A stretch of 64,000 bases of DNA from Fragilariopsis cylindrus CCMP1102 (lineage: Eukaryota; Bacillariophyta; Bacillariophyceae; Bacillariales; Bacillariaceae), in contig FMBT01000319.1 in the NCBI GenBank assembly GCA_900095095.1, positions 1 to 64,000 on the forward strand, written 5' to 3'. The position numbers and the translations under genes were made by a program. This document shows, one piece after another, positions 24,690 to 36,376 of the stretch. Numbering within the stretch: position 1 is the first letter of the stretch; each line of letters starts with the position of its first letter. A model generated the notes under the pieces. It did no database searches, was not told the DNA's origin, and saw only the letters and a list, made by a program, of their open reading frames with translations.

Positions 24690-26650
24690 ATGACTGATGT
24701 AAACGCTGCTCGGCAGCGTGCCATGGTTGAATTTTTGGGTACATTTCCCACACTTTCTGGTGCCCCTCCATTGGAATTGTCAGATCTGAGTGATGGCGTG
24801 GCTCTTTTCGAAGTATTGTCCGAAATGTAAGTTGTGATGTACAATGTAGGAAGAAAAAGTAGAAAAAAGAGAGACGGAGAACGATATCGACAGTCACCAA
24901 TCGGTTTAAATTGTAACCGAACTTAAACCGTTGTTTGACTATTATCTGACACATCGTCTGTCATATCTGTTCCGGTTGTTGTGATCAATCTTCTACTAAT
25001 GAAAGTGCTCCCAATCACTTCGACCCCACCACAATTGCTCGTCAGTTGGGAGACAATTGGGCGCTCAAATCATCTAACCTCAGAAAACTCGTTCGCAATT
25101 TGCAGTACTACTACCATGAAGATCTTCAGAAAGATGCAGCAGAATCGTTTCGGGAAGTATCCTCTAATCTAAGTAAGATTTCACGAACAGGAGATACGCA
25201 TGCCATTGAACCTTTAGTTGAACTTGTCGCTGCGGCAGCTGTGACATGTCCTCAAAAAACAGAATTCGTAGGTCGAATCATGAGTATGTCTAGTGAGTCG
25301 CAAATTCAAATGAAAGGCATTATCGAATCGAGTTTGCAACGCATGGATGATTATGACGATACAGATGGAGATAACGATCACATCAACGACGAAGAGGATG
25401 ATCCTGAAATGATTTTCTCCGAAGATACAGGTGAACCAGGAGCAGGTCCATCCGCAATAGATGACGGTGGCGAATCATTATTCAATGCTGGCCATCTAAA
25501 ACAATCTTCCCCAATGGATGCCGATACAGAAGAATTAGAGCAATCACTCTTGGAAATAAAACGAGAATTGGCGACCCAGAAATCACTAATGAATGAAGTT
25601 AGAGAGGATGCCGAAAAGGCTCAATCCAAACTTCGTGCTTTGGTGGAAGATTTACAGGATCGTCTAGCCAAGCGCCAAGATGAACTTATCACTTCTGAAG
25701 AAGAATTGAAAGATGCGACAACAGAGCTTGATGCTCTAAAATCAAGAGTGGGTGAGCTGGAAGAAGAGAAAGCGCAGTTAGCCGATGAGCTGGATGTGGC
25801 GTCGGCGAAGGCAAATCAGTTGTATAAAGCAGAGGCAACAGTTATGGCATACAAGAGAAAGCTGGAAGGGGTCGGTGTTATCAACCAACAAATGACCGAT
25901 TTGGAAGATCAGGCAGCCGGCTATCTTCGTCAAATCATGGATTTGGAGGCGGAAGTTAAAAAGACCGCAACTCTTCAGAGACAAGTTGATTCACTTCAAA
26001 AGAAATTAAATGTCTCCGAAAATAACAAGATAGAAAGCACAGACTCTTTGCAAATTGCATCGGCAGAAATTACGAAGCTCAAAGATACACTTTTATCTGC
26101 AGAAAAGGCGAAAAAATTGTATATGGATGAATTGAAGGAACTTCGAGCCCAGCAAGACGTAGGTGAGGAATTGGTTGCAGTTGAAGGATTTGATGGGCAA
26201 GCACAAGTCTCGATGGCACAGAGAGAAAAAACTATGCGCCTTGAGATAGAGAACAATAGACTGAAAGCAGAGATAGATGCATTGAAAAAAGCTGCATCGA
26301 CTGGGGAAACAATTACCGCTTCTTCAGGGGCGACAGATTCTTCGCAAGATAAAATGGAGGCGCTTAAGGACGAACTTGATAAGAAAATCGCAGAAAACAA
26401 GAAGATCGTTAGTGATAAGGATAAGCTTGAGGCATATACAAAGAGAACTCTAGCGAAGTTTCAAGACAAATACTTGGTGGCTCTTCAAGAATGTAAAGCA
26501 AAGCTGAAAGAGAAACAAGATAAGATCGAAGTTTTGGAAAGCAGGAGTGCAACAGAAAAGACTTCGCAGAAGAGAGAAGAGCGGCTTCTATCGTCGACAA
26601 TTTTTGAGCTTGGGTTGTCTATAATGCAGAATAGATTGAAAGATAGGTAG
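24690..26650 (+). CDS. HOOK-domain coiled-coil protein (putative dynein/cargo adaptor)
   Basis: HOOK-family proteins link cargo or organelles to dynein and microtubules. Two exons: 24690-24826 and 25006-26650. The donor is GTAAGT, and a CTAAT branch-point-like sequence lies just before the acceptor AAAG, giving 593 aa. The N-terminal HOOK (calponin-like) domain covers about residues 1-150, including ELSDLSDGVALFEVLSE, HFDPTTIARQLGDNW and SSNLRKLVRNLQYYYHEDL. Residues from about 175 to 590 are a long Glu/Lys-rich heptad coiled coil. The long open stretch in exon 2 alone would lack the N-terminal helices. Whether it truly binds dynein is inferred from the family. Confidence 0.85.
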
Positions 26651-27046
26651 ACGTAAAGATCTTTTTTTGTTAGCACTTACTTAGCTAAATTAAGCAAACC
26701 ATAGTAAGAAATATCCGTACATGATAACTGAGGAAACTATCAGCCTGTGTGGTGCGAAGAACCACAAAATGATGTCAGTATGCATTATTATTATGCATTG
26801 CTTGTTATGTAGAAAATTTCTATCTCATTTAGCGTGAATAATGAGCAGCACAACTTTTTCGACAAGATGTCGAGCATAGTCTACATGATACAAACAAAGA
26901 ATCTTCTTCTTTCCAGTGGGAATATGAAACTAAGATCTTTATTCTATCTTGTTTTGTTCCGAAACAAACTGCAGCACAGACTACCTGGACTGCGTTATAC
27001 AAGTCAGCTACTAACTGGTCTTTAAGGTCATGTATCGGTTAACATC

Positions 27047-27071
27047 GGGGTGGGGTGGGGGGGGGGGGGGG
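27047..27071. repeat. G-rich tract (G4-T-G4-T-G15)
   Basis: Runs of 4, 4 and 15 G separated by single T bases. It has G-quadruplex potential and a probable length-error hot spot. It lies about 400 bp beyond the HOOK-protein stop codon. Confidence 0.75.
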
Positions 27072-30000
27072 TGAGTTGGACTTTTCAGTGAATGAAGGCG
27101 AACTTGAGGAAGTAATAGTCTGCTTTACATATCTACATTAAAAATAGCTAAATTACAGAATATTTATATAAAAATATCATGTAGTCAATCAGTCAGTCCA
27201 GTCGAACTATAACCAGAATTTGATTTTGTTCAATTATTTCCTGGATAGTAAAGCTTTTTGCTTTTGTTCTGGTAAAACTTCCCTGTGTGTGTGTCTGTGG
27301 GGAGGGAAAGGGAGGAGGGGGGCTTGTACAATTGATTCGAACACAGATGAGCTGAAGTAAACACGCCTTTACCACTCGCACCAACACTTTCTTCACTCTC
27401 CTCATCCTGCCAAATTTCTAATGGATACAACAACTACCGAACTATTTTTTACTGGTACTACTCCTTCTTACCACCTAATCTTGCTTAACCGATATGTCCG
27501 ACAACGCCGACCTAATAAATTCCTACGTCTTGTTCACTTTCGTTCGAGTTAAAACTGTACCTATTTCAGTGTTGAACCCAAGCAAAGATAACCACTTGCC
27601 ATTATATCTAGGATTGAGGTTGCAAATTAGATATACTTCCAAACAGTCAGCAGATGGCTGTTGATCTCCGAGGTGTCGATTCGGTAGCAGTATGCAAGTG
27701 ATCGGTGAAGTGCGGTAACATACGTTAAGCTGATTATATATGTGAGGTTGAGGTGTTTCTTCTTTCGTGTGCTTAATACGTATTTTGCCGGCCCATCGTT
27801 CCTCTGCAAATGTGGAACCGACAATTCTTCAACAAAAGTACCAAACTTGTCAGGTTTGCATATATCAGGCCGGTATAATGGTTTCGGTACCTTGATCGTA
27901 ACCATGTTCAACATGGTAGTGATATGTGCATAAAAAGCGTGAATAATGAATTATCTTGTCGAATAAAATGGTTCAAGTGCAGTTTGAAGTTGATTGTTAT
28001 CTTGTTCGTACTTTTTTGTATGGTTTGCCGTCGAAAAATATGAAAACTCGTGCTCAGTTCAAGTAGGATGCAAGATCAGCCTACCGCTTTTGCTTCAAAA
28101 GTCGAGTTTCTGTAGACCAAGTACGAAATTATAGCAAACCATAATTAGAACAAGCTCTTGAAAGGGAATTTTACGTAAAATCTTCTTCAGAACCAGCAAT
28201 TTATACGAATATGCAGGCTTAACGATGTGTTGGCAATACTATACATTCTCTGACCAGTTTTACTAAATACTCACCTGTAATCATCCTGCCTTGTAAGAAA
28301 ACCAGGCAAACTAGTAACCATTCGACCTGTCGCAATCGTAATCACAAAACCATTCCTTCAAGCCGGATCTTTCAGTTACGGGTCGAGCCTACTAAAATGA
28401 CCTATTAAGTGAAAGCTTCGGAACTCAAAGTAAGCATCCGCTACAATCTTAATTATTTACAAGAACAACAGGTAGTCGATATTGAAATGATAAGCAAAGG
28501 ACAGGATGAACCGACTAATTTCTCTGAAAATATCCCTTGCTAGAGCTTTAAACTCCGGCATTGCTTCCATTTTTCGCTCGCTAGTCTCAACAACCCAGAC
28601 AACTTTCAGATTATCCGCGTCGTGTGTTTTCAGAAATCTCTCCTGTTTCTTGCTTATTCGATGGTACTGGACAGAGATTTGAGGGTGAGCTTTTCCTTCA
28701 GAGCTCAATCAAAGTCTGTCCTAGATATAAATCGGTGCGAGTAGGATGCTTTTTTAGGGAAATTGATGTTTGCGCTAACGCTGGCTGCTTATTCACCCAG
28801 TTTGTCATGAAAATTCTGTAGAATTAGCTTTGCAAGAAATCAGACAACTACAAAAAATTGATTCTTTGTCTCATTTTTCGACTTTAGAGACATAGTCGAC
28901 ATCAGATACAGAATCTCAAGAAAATTCAAAGTATTGATCATTGGTATAGAATTGAACTTGTAGAGAGATTGATTTTTCCCTAAAGTTTCCTCCTGTATTT
29001 CTGACATGAACTTTTTCCGTACTTACAGAAGTACATTAATATATAATTGTACTATTCCATTAAATACGAGTGTGGTGGCATATTCTATGGCTTTTGCTGG
29101 TCTACAGCCTCTCTCACCGCAGCAGTAGGGAAATGCCATACAATTCACTGTGATCTCTAATTTTGGTAGATCTAAGAACCAGTATGACCCTCATTCAATC
29201 GTTGTATTTCGAACCAATGAATGAATCGTTGATAGTAATTTTCTACTTCTATATCACTTCCTTTGTAGTAAACAGTGGTGAAATAACACTAAAATGACAT
29301 AGAACGATTCGAGCTATGTATTGTGATACTACACGCGTTCTGAGGTATAACAATGGAAATTATCTGCTTATAATAGGTACACTAGGAGTAGTTAGAGGCA
29401 AACTCGTGAAAAGTTCTTCAAAAACACCTTGTTATGTGTATTGACAGATAATTGAGGCTCAAATAGGTCTAACATCCAACAAGCTAATTCATTTAGGTAG
29501 CAGAAGAGGAAAAAGACAATTTCACTCGCGCGTATTTGTCGTCATATGATTGTTACAGGTTGCTATTTTTCCACTAAGGAAATATCCTGCAGCATTTTTT
29601 TCCTGAAACGTTGTAAATATGGTCAGTTATTTCGACAAAGAAGAAAAACTCATAGTACTTTCTTTACCTACCGGAGCTGGCTTTCATAACAATTTTTTTC
29701 CGCGAGTTATGAAAAGTGAGCGCGTCTCTTCAAAGCACTAGCTGGCGTAGCTGATTTATAATCATTTTTTAGAAGCATTACTGTTAATAATTGGCTGCAA
29801 AACCTATAGCTCTCATTAAAGCTTACTTTACCGGACGGTGTCGAGAAAATGGACTCATTACTAGGGAAATATTTTTGTCTTGATATATGTTGGAGAAAAC
29901 GGAATACATCTACATGAAACGAGGTTGAATGATGGTACAAAATTACGAACGCTAATTTGACTTTAAGCATTAATATACGCAAACTGCACGAAGTGCACCA

Positions 30001-32550
30001 TGAAAATTGCACTAAGATACATATAGGAAAGTCTGTATGTCAAATTCCTTCTACCTAAAGTTTGATATCGCAGCGATCGTAGAAGCAACAGTAACCAAAA
30101 AAAACCGACCCAGAGCAATGCAAACAAAATTATCTCCGTTATAGAGACTGAATAAACCAATGACGTTAAGAATTTTTGATCAATTAGATTTCGGATCTAC
30201 AACAACTTTATTGTTCATCAAAGTATCATCTGCCGCGAAACTGCAAGACAGTAAACACTGCTTAGCTAAAGCAGGTCAAACAACCTTGTGTTATGTTAGC
30301 GATATCAATTTTGGATACATCATTCATCCTTGATCCTAATTTGTTCAGATAAAAAACATGAGACGGCGGAGCCAGGCTATAGAAATCCAGATTCAGTACC
30401 TGCAGAATATCGCTCTATTAACCAACTTATCACTTATTTTAAGTTGAAGCATAGTTCGATCTTTTTCTAATTGAATGACAAAATGCGCTATGTATCTCAA
30501 ACAAATTCAAACGCGGGTGGTATTTGATAAGTTTTCTCCAAATCCGATAACAATTACCCTTAATGCGATACGATATGTTGCTAGACGTGATGAGAATCAT
30601 TTATACACTTTACAAACTTAGATTTTATCTTATCAGTAAGAATATGCAGTTTTCAGATGTGTTTGTCTATCATCTATCTACTCCTAAGTTGTGATTTACT
30701 ATACTGCGTTATTACTGGTATAGAAATTGATTGACGTCCTTGGTAGAACCCAGGATGAATCTAGGACTACATTTATTGGAAGAACTTTGCATATACTTAA
30801 ATCCCCAAAACGTGGTTGGACCCAATTTATCGTTGGCTGTACATGAGACTTTGAGCTCTTTGCTAGAAGATCGTAATGAGCAGCAGTAAGGGAACTGTAA
30901 CAATCAAGAAAATTCGAAGTGTGTTTAAACATTCATTGATCTAGCTAATTTCCATGTAGGTAGAGGATGAAGTCAGATAACCTAAAAATAAACCTTTTCT
31001 TAACCCTCTATCTTTGATTTTTGTGGGGATACAGCCAGGGCTTTCTTACTACTTTGTCCTGCATGCTTTTTTGATTCCAAATAATTATTTAGTACTTTGA
31101 TTTAGTTTCTTTTTTGGCACTACTAATCTACTACTTAACAGAATGCCCAGGGACAAAAGTGAGTTAGTTTTTGTACTTGAGAAGCACAGCTTACGTCTTC
31201 CTAGTAGTGTCGGGTAGATTGTTATTGTCGTTTCTTTTGGTCTGGCAATCCTGACGAGACTTCTTGCACCAATGAATAGAGTGGCTGTCATCTTCAGTAG
31301 TCTTCTTGCGTTGGTATTGTCTTCCTGTTGTAAGGCTTCTCCTTTTTGTCCTCTGTATTTGCCTTCTTTGTTGTCTCACTTGTCTTCATCACCATCTTTT
31401 CTGCTGGATTTGTTCCTGGAGCTGGATGAGCTGGAGGAGGATGAGCTGGAAGATGAGGATGAAGAGGCATAGTCCTCATTGTGTCTTTGTTTCTGTGTTG
31501 GTAGAGTGATCTTCGCTGCCTGTTTTGCCGGGGATGCATCATGTCGCCTCGTGGCTTTGATGATGGCTCTGTTGTTGGTTACACTGTGTCCGTTTTGTAT
31601 ACTGATGATGAGGGATGGTTGATATAGGTTGGGGGCTCACTTGTATATATCTGGTAGCTCTTGATGGTCAAACAGGCCGTGGCCAAACTTTCGCATGTAG
31701 TACTGGCTGGTTTTAACTGAGCCTTTTTGTTTTACAATCATGGCTACTCAAAGCCTGGTAACAACTTGCACATTAGATCCAATCAATTAAGTTTTGCACA
31801 GAGCATATATTTCCTCTAGCATTAAATACAAACAGCTCCCTACTTTCAACGTGACCTCCTCTTTGGATTGTTCTACTTTCTACTTGGAACTTTATGTACC
31901 GGTAGTAAGGAATTTGGAGGTGCTTGAGACCGTTTTTTTACCAATATAAATACAATGTGTTAAGTTTCTAATCCAAAAAAGAACTAACAGAAAACAATGC
32001 TTCTACTGGTGAGTAGTAGATGAGATAAGCCTATCAGTGCTTCTACAAAGAGAATTGAGAGTCAATACCCAGTTATCAAACTCATTTTCTCCCTTTGACT
32101 ATTTTCACAATGAAATGGATTCGATTCATCTACTTCTCTAGGTGCGATCATCTATATTATCCATTGTACCAGAATGACCAATCTTATATAATATGAAGGA
32201 GTTGAATTGAATTGATTGTCTTGCCTATGAAGCAGTTGCGTTCGAAAGATATAGAGCAGAACGGAAATTATGAGAATTTATTACGTGACGACGATGTAGT
32301 GTGATGGTTTGAACACAATACAAGCAGATATAATTGGTGTTCAATTACTACGCCTTTTTTACGATTGAGTGAGTCTAATGATGGCATGACGCCCAGTGTC
32401 ATCTATAAACCCCTGCTAGTATGAAACACAAAACAGCGAACAACCAGCAAATCAACTTTCAAAATGTAGTAGGAATTCTTCTAAAGTGTGATTTGAATTA
32501 CACGCAAAAGTATCAGAACTTCTTTTTAATATTAACTAACAACGTCGGAG

Positions 32551-32913
32551 ATGCATATACCAAGAGCAACAAATACGTCATTCAACACAGAGCGTACATC
32601 ATCTTCGAACACTAGTCCAAACACAACTGTTGACAGCAAAGAAGAATTGGTGGATGTTGCAACTCAGCGTACATCATCTTCGAACACTAGTCTGAACACA
32701 ACTGTTGACAACGCAGAAGAACTGGTGGATGCTGCAACTCAGTGTACATCATCTTCGAACAATAGTAGTCCAAACACAACTGTTGACAACACAGAAGAAT
32801 TGGTGGATGCTGCTAGTGTTGACAGTGAAGAAGGATTGGAGGAGTTGGAGGCGGAGCTAACTGCAGTACTGGGAGTACTAGAGGAACTTAAAATAACACT
32901 CAATAATATATGA
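32551..32913 (+). CDS. Hypothetical 120-aa ORF built from 75-bp tandem repeats
   Basis: ATG-started ORF. Residues about 14-90 are three tandem 25-26-aa units of pattern RTSSSNTSxNTTVDxxEELVDAATQ, encoded by 75-bp (third unit 78-bp) DNA repeats at about 32592-32819. The C-terminal 30 aa are Glu/Leu-rich and could form a helix. The frame is kept through all repeats and substitutions. There is no known family and no intron evidence, so it could be a small acidic protein or a minisatellite that happens to be open. Confidence 0.35.
   Translation: MHIPRATNTSFNTERTSSSNTSPNTTVDSKEELVDVATQRTSSSNTSLNTTVDNAEELVDAATQCTSSSNNSSPNTTVDNTEELVDAASVDSEEGLEELEAELTAVLGVLEELKITLNNI
32592..32819. repeat. 75-bp tandem repeat, three units
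   Basis: Units start near 32592, 32667 and 32742, each containing ACATCATCTTCGAACA and AACACAACTGTTGACA blocks. The third unit has 3 extra bases, so it stays in frame. Confidence 0.8.
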
Positions 32914-33075
32914 TTCAATCGTAATAACAGAGTTATTTGTAAATATAACAAATATGATTCAATAGTAATGATAGTTATTTGGATTTATTCTTTGTTGTAT
33001 TGAGTATCGCCCCATCATTATTATTCTTCTTTTTACAAATATGAGATTGGAATTTGAAGGGACTATTGAAGCGGT

Positions 33076-33103
33076 GATGAGGCCTGCCGGGGCAGGCCTC
33101 ATC
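33076..33103. other. Perfect 13-bp GC-rich hairpin
   Basis: GATGAGGCCTGCC at 33076-33088 and its exact reverse complement at 33091-33103 are separated by two G. It is isolated in AT-rich sequence about 450 bp upstream of CcdA. The function is unknown. Confidence 0.75.
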
Positions 33104-33557
33104 TCTCATCAAAATATGTTGGTACATTACTTCATTTCATTCTGTTGATTTTTGACGGTGTAGTTGTTTGTGACAATCCCCCTGCAATGGTACCAAGGGT
33201 GTAAATGCGTGCAACAAAAAAATGTGTCATTTTCTATTCAATTTAACATCATGATGTGTCTTTTTGTGCAAATCTTATCTGCATGAAAGGGTGCTCGTTG
33301 ATGCTTTTTGCTTTTGACATAAAAAGTTAAAACGTCATATTTTTGGATGTGACTCACGCATCATAGCGACAAGCTAATAGTATTTACTAGCAGCTAGCTA
33401 CTGTATTATTTGTATCGTCGAAACATTTTCTCTCATTAATTAGCAAACACTAAACACGTCACAAGTACTACTACTAACGTTACTGTATACTACTAATATT
33501 GCGATAGCTATTAGAGAAACGTAAAAATAAAAATAAGCAATAAATAATAAATAATAA

Positions 33558-34962
33558 ATGATACCAAAAGAGCCTTATCATCACAAACTTTCGAAAACGA
33601 CAGGGAGAAAGAAGTCGAATGCAACAATGGCAAAATCAATCGGCAGGGGAGCGGTGAATATAAATCTGTTCTTGCTACTTGCACTCGGTCTCATACAATA
33701 TACCATTGCCTTCCAAACGATCGGAAGAAACTACGAGCCTCATATAAGTTATGTTGGACCGAAATCGTCTGAACTAAAAATGATGAATTTGGAAGATATA
33801 ATGTTTAATGCTCAATCAACAGCTTCTTCTATGGCATCAGTATCTCTTGACGACCCATCTAATCTTGCATCGTCTATACCGATCATGTACGCCGCTGGGC
33901 TTCTTACAGGTACGAAGCTTAGTCTACGTACAATTGAGAATACCTTTATTTTTTTACGACTTTGATATTCGCTAAGAATCAATTAACTCATCCAATTGCC
34001 TTTGTTTAGCTTTCTCTCCTTGCGTATGGGGCTTGTTACCTTTGACGATTTCGTACGTACCAATTTATTTTATTTTGTCTGAAAAAATAATATGGAATAA
34101 CCTTGAATGTGATCGTCTAACCCCATTTCTTGAATTTGTTTCTTTTAAAATCGGCATCATAGTTACATATCGACGGCTGCAGGAGAACGGGAAGATAAAA
34201 AAATACTTCTACCAACGCTTTCGTTTGCCTTCGGTTTAGCATCTGTATTTTGCTCGCTTGGACTTATTGCTGCATCAGGTAAGTCGTGTCCATGGAAGGA
34301 AAGCTTTTTTATTTAAATTTATCCACTCACACGGAATTATTCATTGTTGCTATTTACAAGTCGGTGGAGCAGTATACGGGAACAGCGGAAATACGAATAT
34401 TATACTTCCAATTTTCTCTAATGCTATTTGTTGTGTGATGGGATTGCAACTTCTTGAGCTCATTGATGTTCCTCTTCCCGCATTGCAATCATCGTCGACA
34501 AAAAAGACTCAGAACGACGAACCGATACTGATCGATAGCAGCGGGAAAATATTATCATCCAATAAAGATTCGTCATCTAAGAAGGGAGAGCAGGGTTCTC
34601 TCTTTCGTACTTTCCTTCTGGGCGGCTCTTCAGCACTGGTAGCATCTCCCTGTGCGACTCCTGTCTTAACTTCGATCCTAGCCTTTGTGGCCAACAGCTC
34701 AAACCCCTTGCTGGGAGGCTTCTTACTATTATTCTATACACTTGGCTATTCAACACCACTCTTAGTTACGGCTGCAACTGGAGGTAAAGCGCTGGTTGGA
34801 TTAAAGGAGCTGGGAGGAAAGGACGAGACTTCAATCTATGCTAAGATTGCTCCATGGGTCACACCATGCACTGCAGGTATTCTTCTCTGGTATGGTACTA
34901 ACGGTCTATTGACAGCATTTCTAGGCGATCCCTCATTGGCCGGTTTATTAGCGTTAGGCTAG
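33558..34962 (+). CDS. ccdA: CcdA-type cytochrome c biogenesis / thiol transport protein, probably plastid
   Basis: CcdA carries reducing equivalents across the thylakoid membrane for haem attachment to c-type cytochromes. Four exons: 33558-33909, 34010-34052, 34163-34278 and 34361-34962. All junctions are GT-AG and frame-consistent, giving 370 aa. The two redox cysteines sit in AFSPCVWGLLPLT (exon 2) and VASPCATPVLTSI (exon 4). About six hydrophobic helices are present, arranged as a pseudo-repeat. A second in-frame ATG at 33627 starts a clear signal peptide (NLFLLLALGLIQYTIA) followed by FQT, as in diatom plastid presequences. That ATG may therefore be the true start, with the upstream 23 residues optional. 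Exon 2 is only 43 nt but carries the first active cysteine. Confidence 0.92.
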
Positions 34963-35510
34963 CTAGTTTGGACTTCTAAGTTAAGCATCATCCAAGTACT
35001 AACAGGACATCCCACCCATACCGAGGATTTCACACGAGAACGAAACGATAGCAAATAATATATAGAAGAATGTATTCATTCAGCCTTTTCTTGTTTTATT
35101 TTTTTCAATGTATTTTTATATCTTTTTTGATGAAATTTGGATAATTGTGGATGATGTATTGCATGGTTAACTTGACTTTTTCAAGGACCATTGGTGGTGA
35201 TATTTGTTGAGCTACTGTATAGTATACCTTGATATTAAACTTATGTCTAAAGTTATTATGAGCTATCTATTCATTTGTCAACTCAACTGGGCTATTCCCA
35301 ATACACGAGTCTATTCAATGGGTATGCAATCTCCCTTACCAATTGAATGAGTTGTGACTGGGTATGGCTTGTTTTGTTGCAACTGTCACACTGGGCTGTA
35401 GTATTTATGTACTGGCTAGTAATGGTGTCTTCACTGTTAGGCCATTTTGCTAGTGACTCCAGGATCTTATCAATATTGTCTCACTTCTTCCTGAGGAGCC
35501 ATATGCTATA

Positions 35511-35547
<37 letters not shown>

Positions 35548-36376
35548 GTCTGAAATTGACCATGATTTTGTAGTGACATCTATCTGTTGCTCATCATCCT
35601 AGATGATCTGAAATGACAATATCAAGAGAATTTTTGTGATATTTTAGTCCTCCATTTGCTTTTCAGATTGACCCAGAAAGTGGTTTTTCATCATAATAAG
35701 ATCACCATATACCACACACCAACACACAAAATTTCAGAAAAATGGCAGAAATTGCAGCAATGGTATTGATTGTTACAAATTAAGTGATTGAAGAAATGAG
35801 ATATATAAAATAATAATAGTAATAATAATAGTAAAAATATTAATATAAAATACAAACTATACAACAATAATTAGTACTGTAAAGTGTTTTGTGTAATAGC
35901 ATCAGCACTATTATTATGAGGTAGAGGGGTTGAATTTCACACAACAACAAAAAGAATGATGACTAGCCCAAATCTTCAAGTTAATGCTGCACTACTAACT
36001 ATGATGTAAAGTAGCCAACAACACTAAGTACACATAATGTCTGATAGATACCTGCTGATTGCCAAAGCTGTTAAAGTTACCACCACGAGTCCCCCCATTA
36101 TAGTTGCAGTGGTTCATTCAAAACAAAAACAAAACGAAACAGCATCTAAAGCATACAGGAATGTGTCAGTTAATAATGATTTGTCTAGCTGAGTGAACAA
36201 ATTTGTTTTGACCGAATTTGTACAGACATTTATTTTAGTTTCTTTTTGAAGTACAAGTAAGGATTCCATCGGATCTTTCCGTGTCATTTTTGAAGGAATC
36301 ACAAAACAACAAAACAACAACAACAACATAAGCAACAACAATTGGCAAAATATCATAGTCCTGCCTCAGTCACCAT
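34963..36376. other. Intergenic between ccdA and the S9 peptidase
   Basis: No gene is seen. It contains an (AT)n microsatellite at 35514-35545, an AATAATAGT-rich stretch at about 35,805-35,850 and, just upstream of the peptidase start, AACAAC repeats. Confidence 0.45.
35514..35545. repeat. (AT)16 microsatellite
   Basis: Uninterrupted alternating AT of about 32 bases. Confidence 0.9.

Larger units (their letters stand above)
26651..33557. other. Long interval with no supported gene except one repeat-built ORF
   Basis: About 6.9 kb where I cannot support conventional genes. Contents noted: a G-rich tract (27047-27071), a tandem-repeat ORF (32551-32913), a perfect 13-bp hairpin (33076-33103), and a minus-strand Ser-codon-rich stretch near 31,390-31,560 that might be a decayed retroelement remnant. 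The last few hundred bases would be the CcdA promoter. Confidence 0.4.

Noticed and set aside
27627-27914. 95-aa minus-strand ORF
   Set aside because: No recognisable motif, no splice partners; consistent with chance in a gene-poor interval.
31380-31620. Minus-strand Ser-codon run and basic stretch suggesting a degenerate copia gag remnant
   Set aside because: Too short and low-complexity; no protease, integrase or RT sequence nearby.
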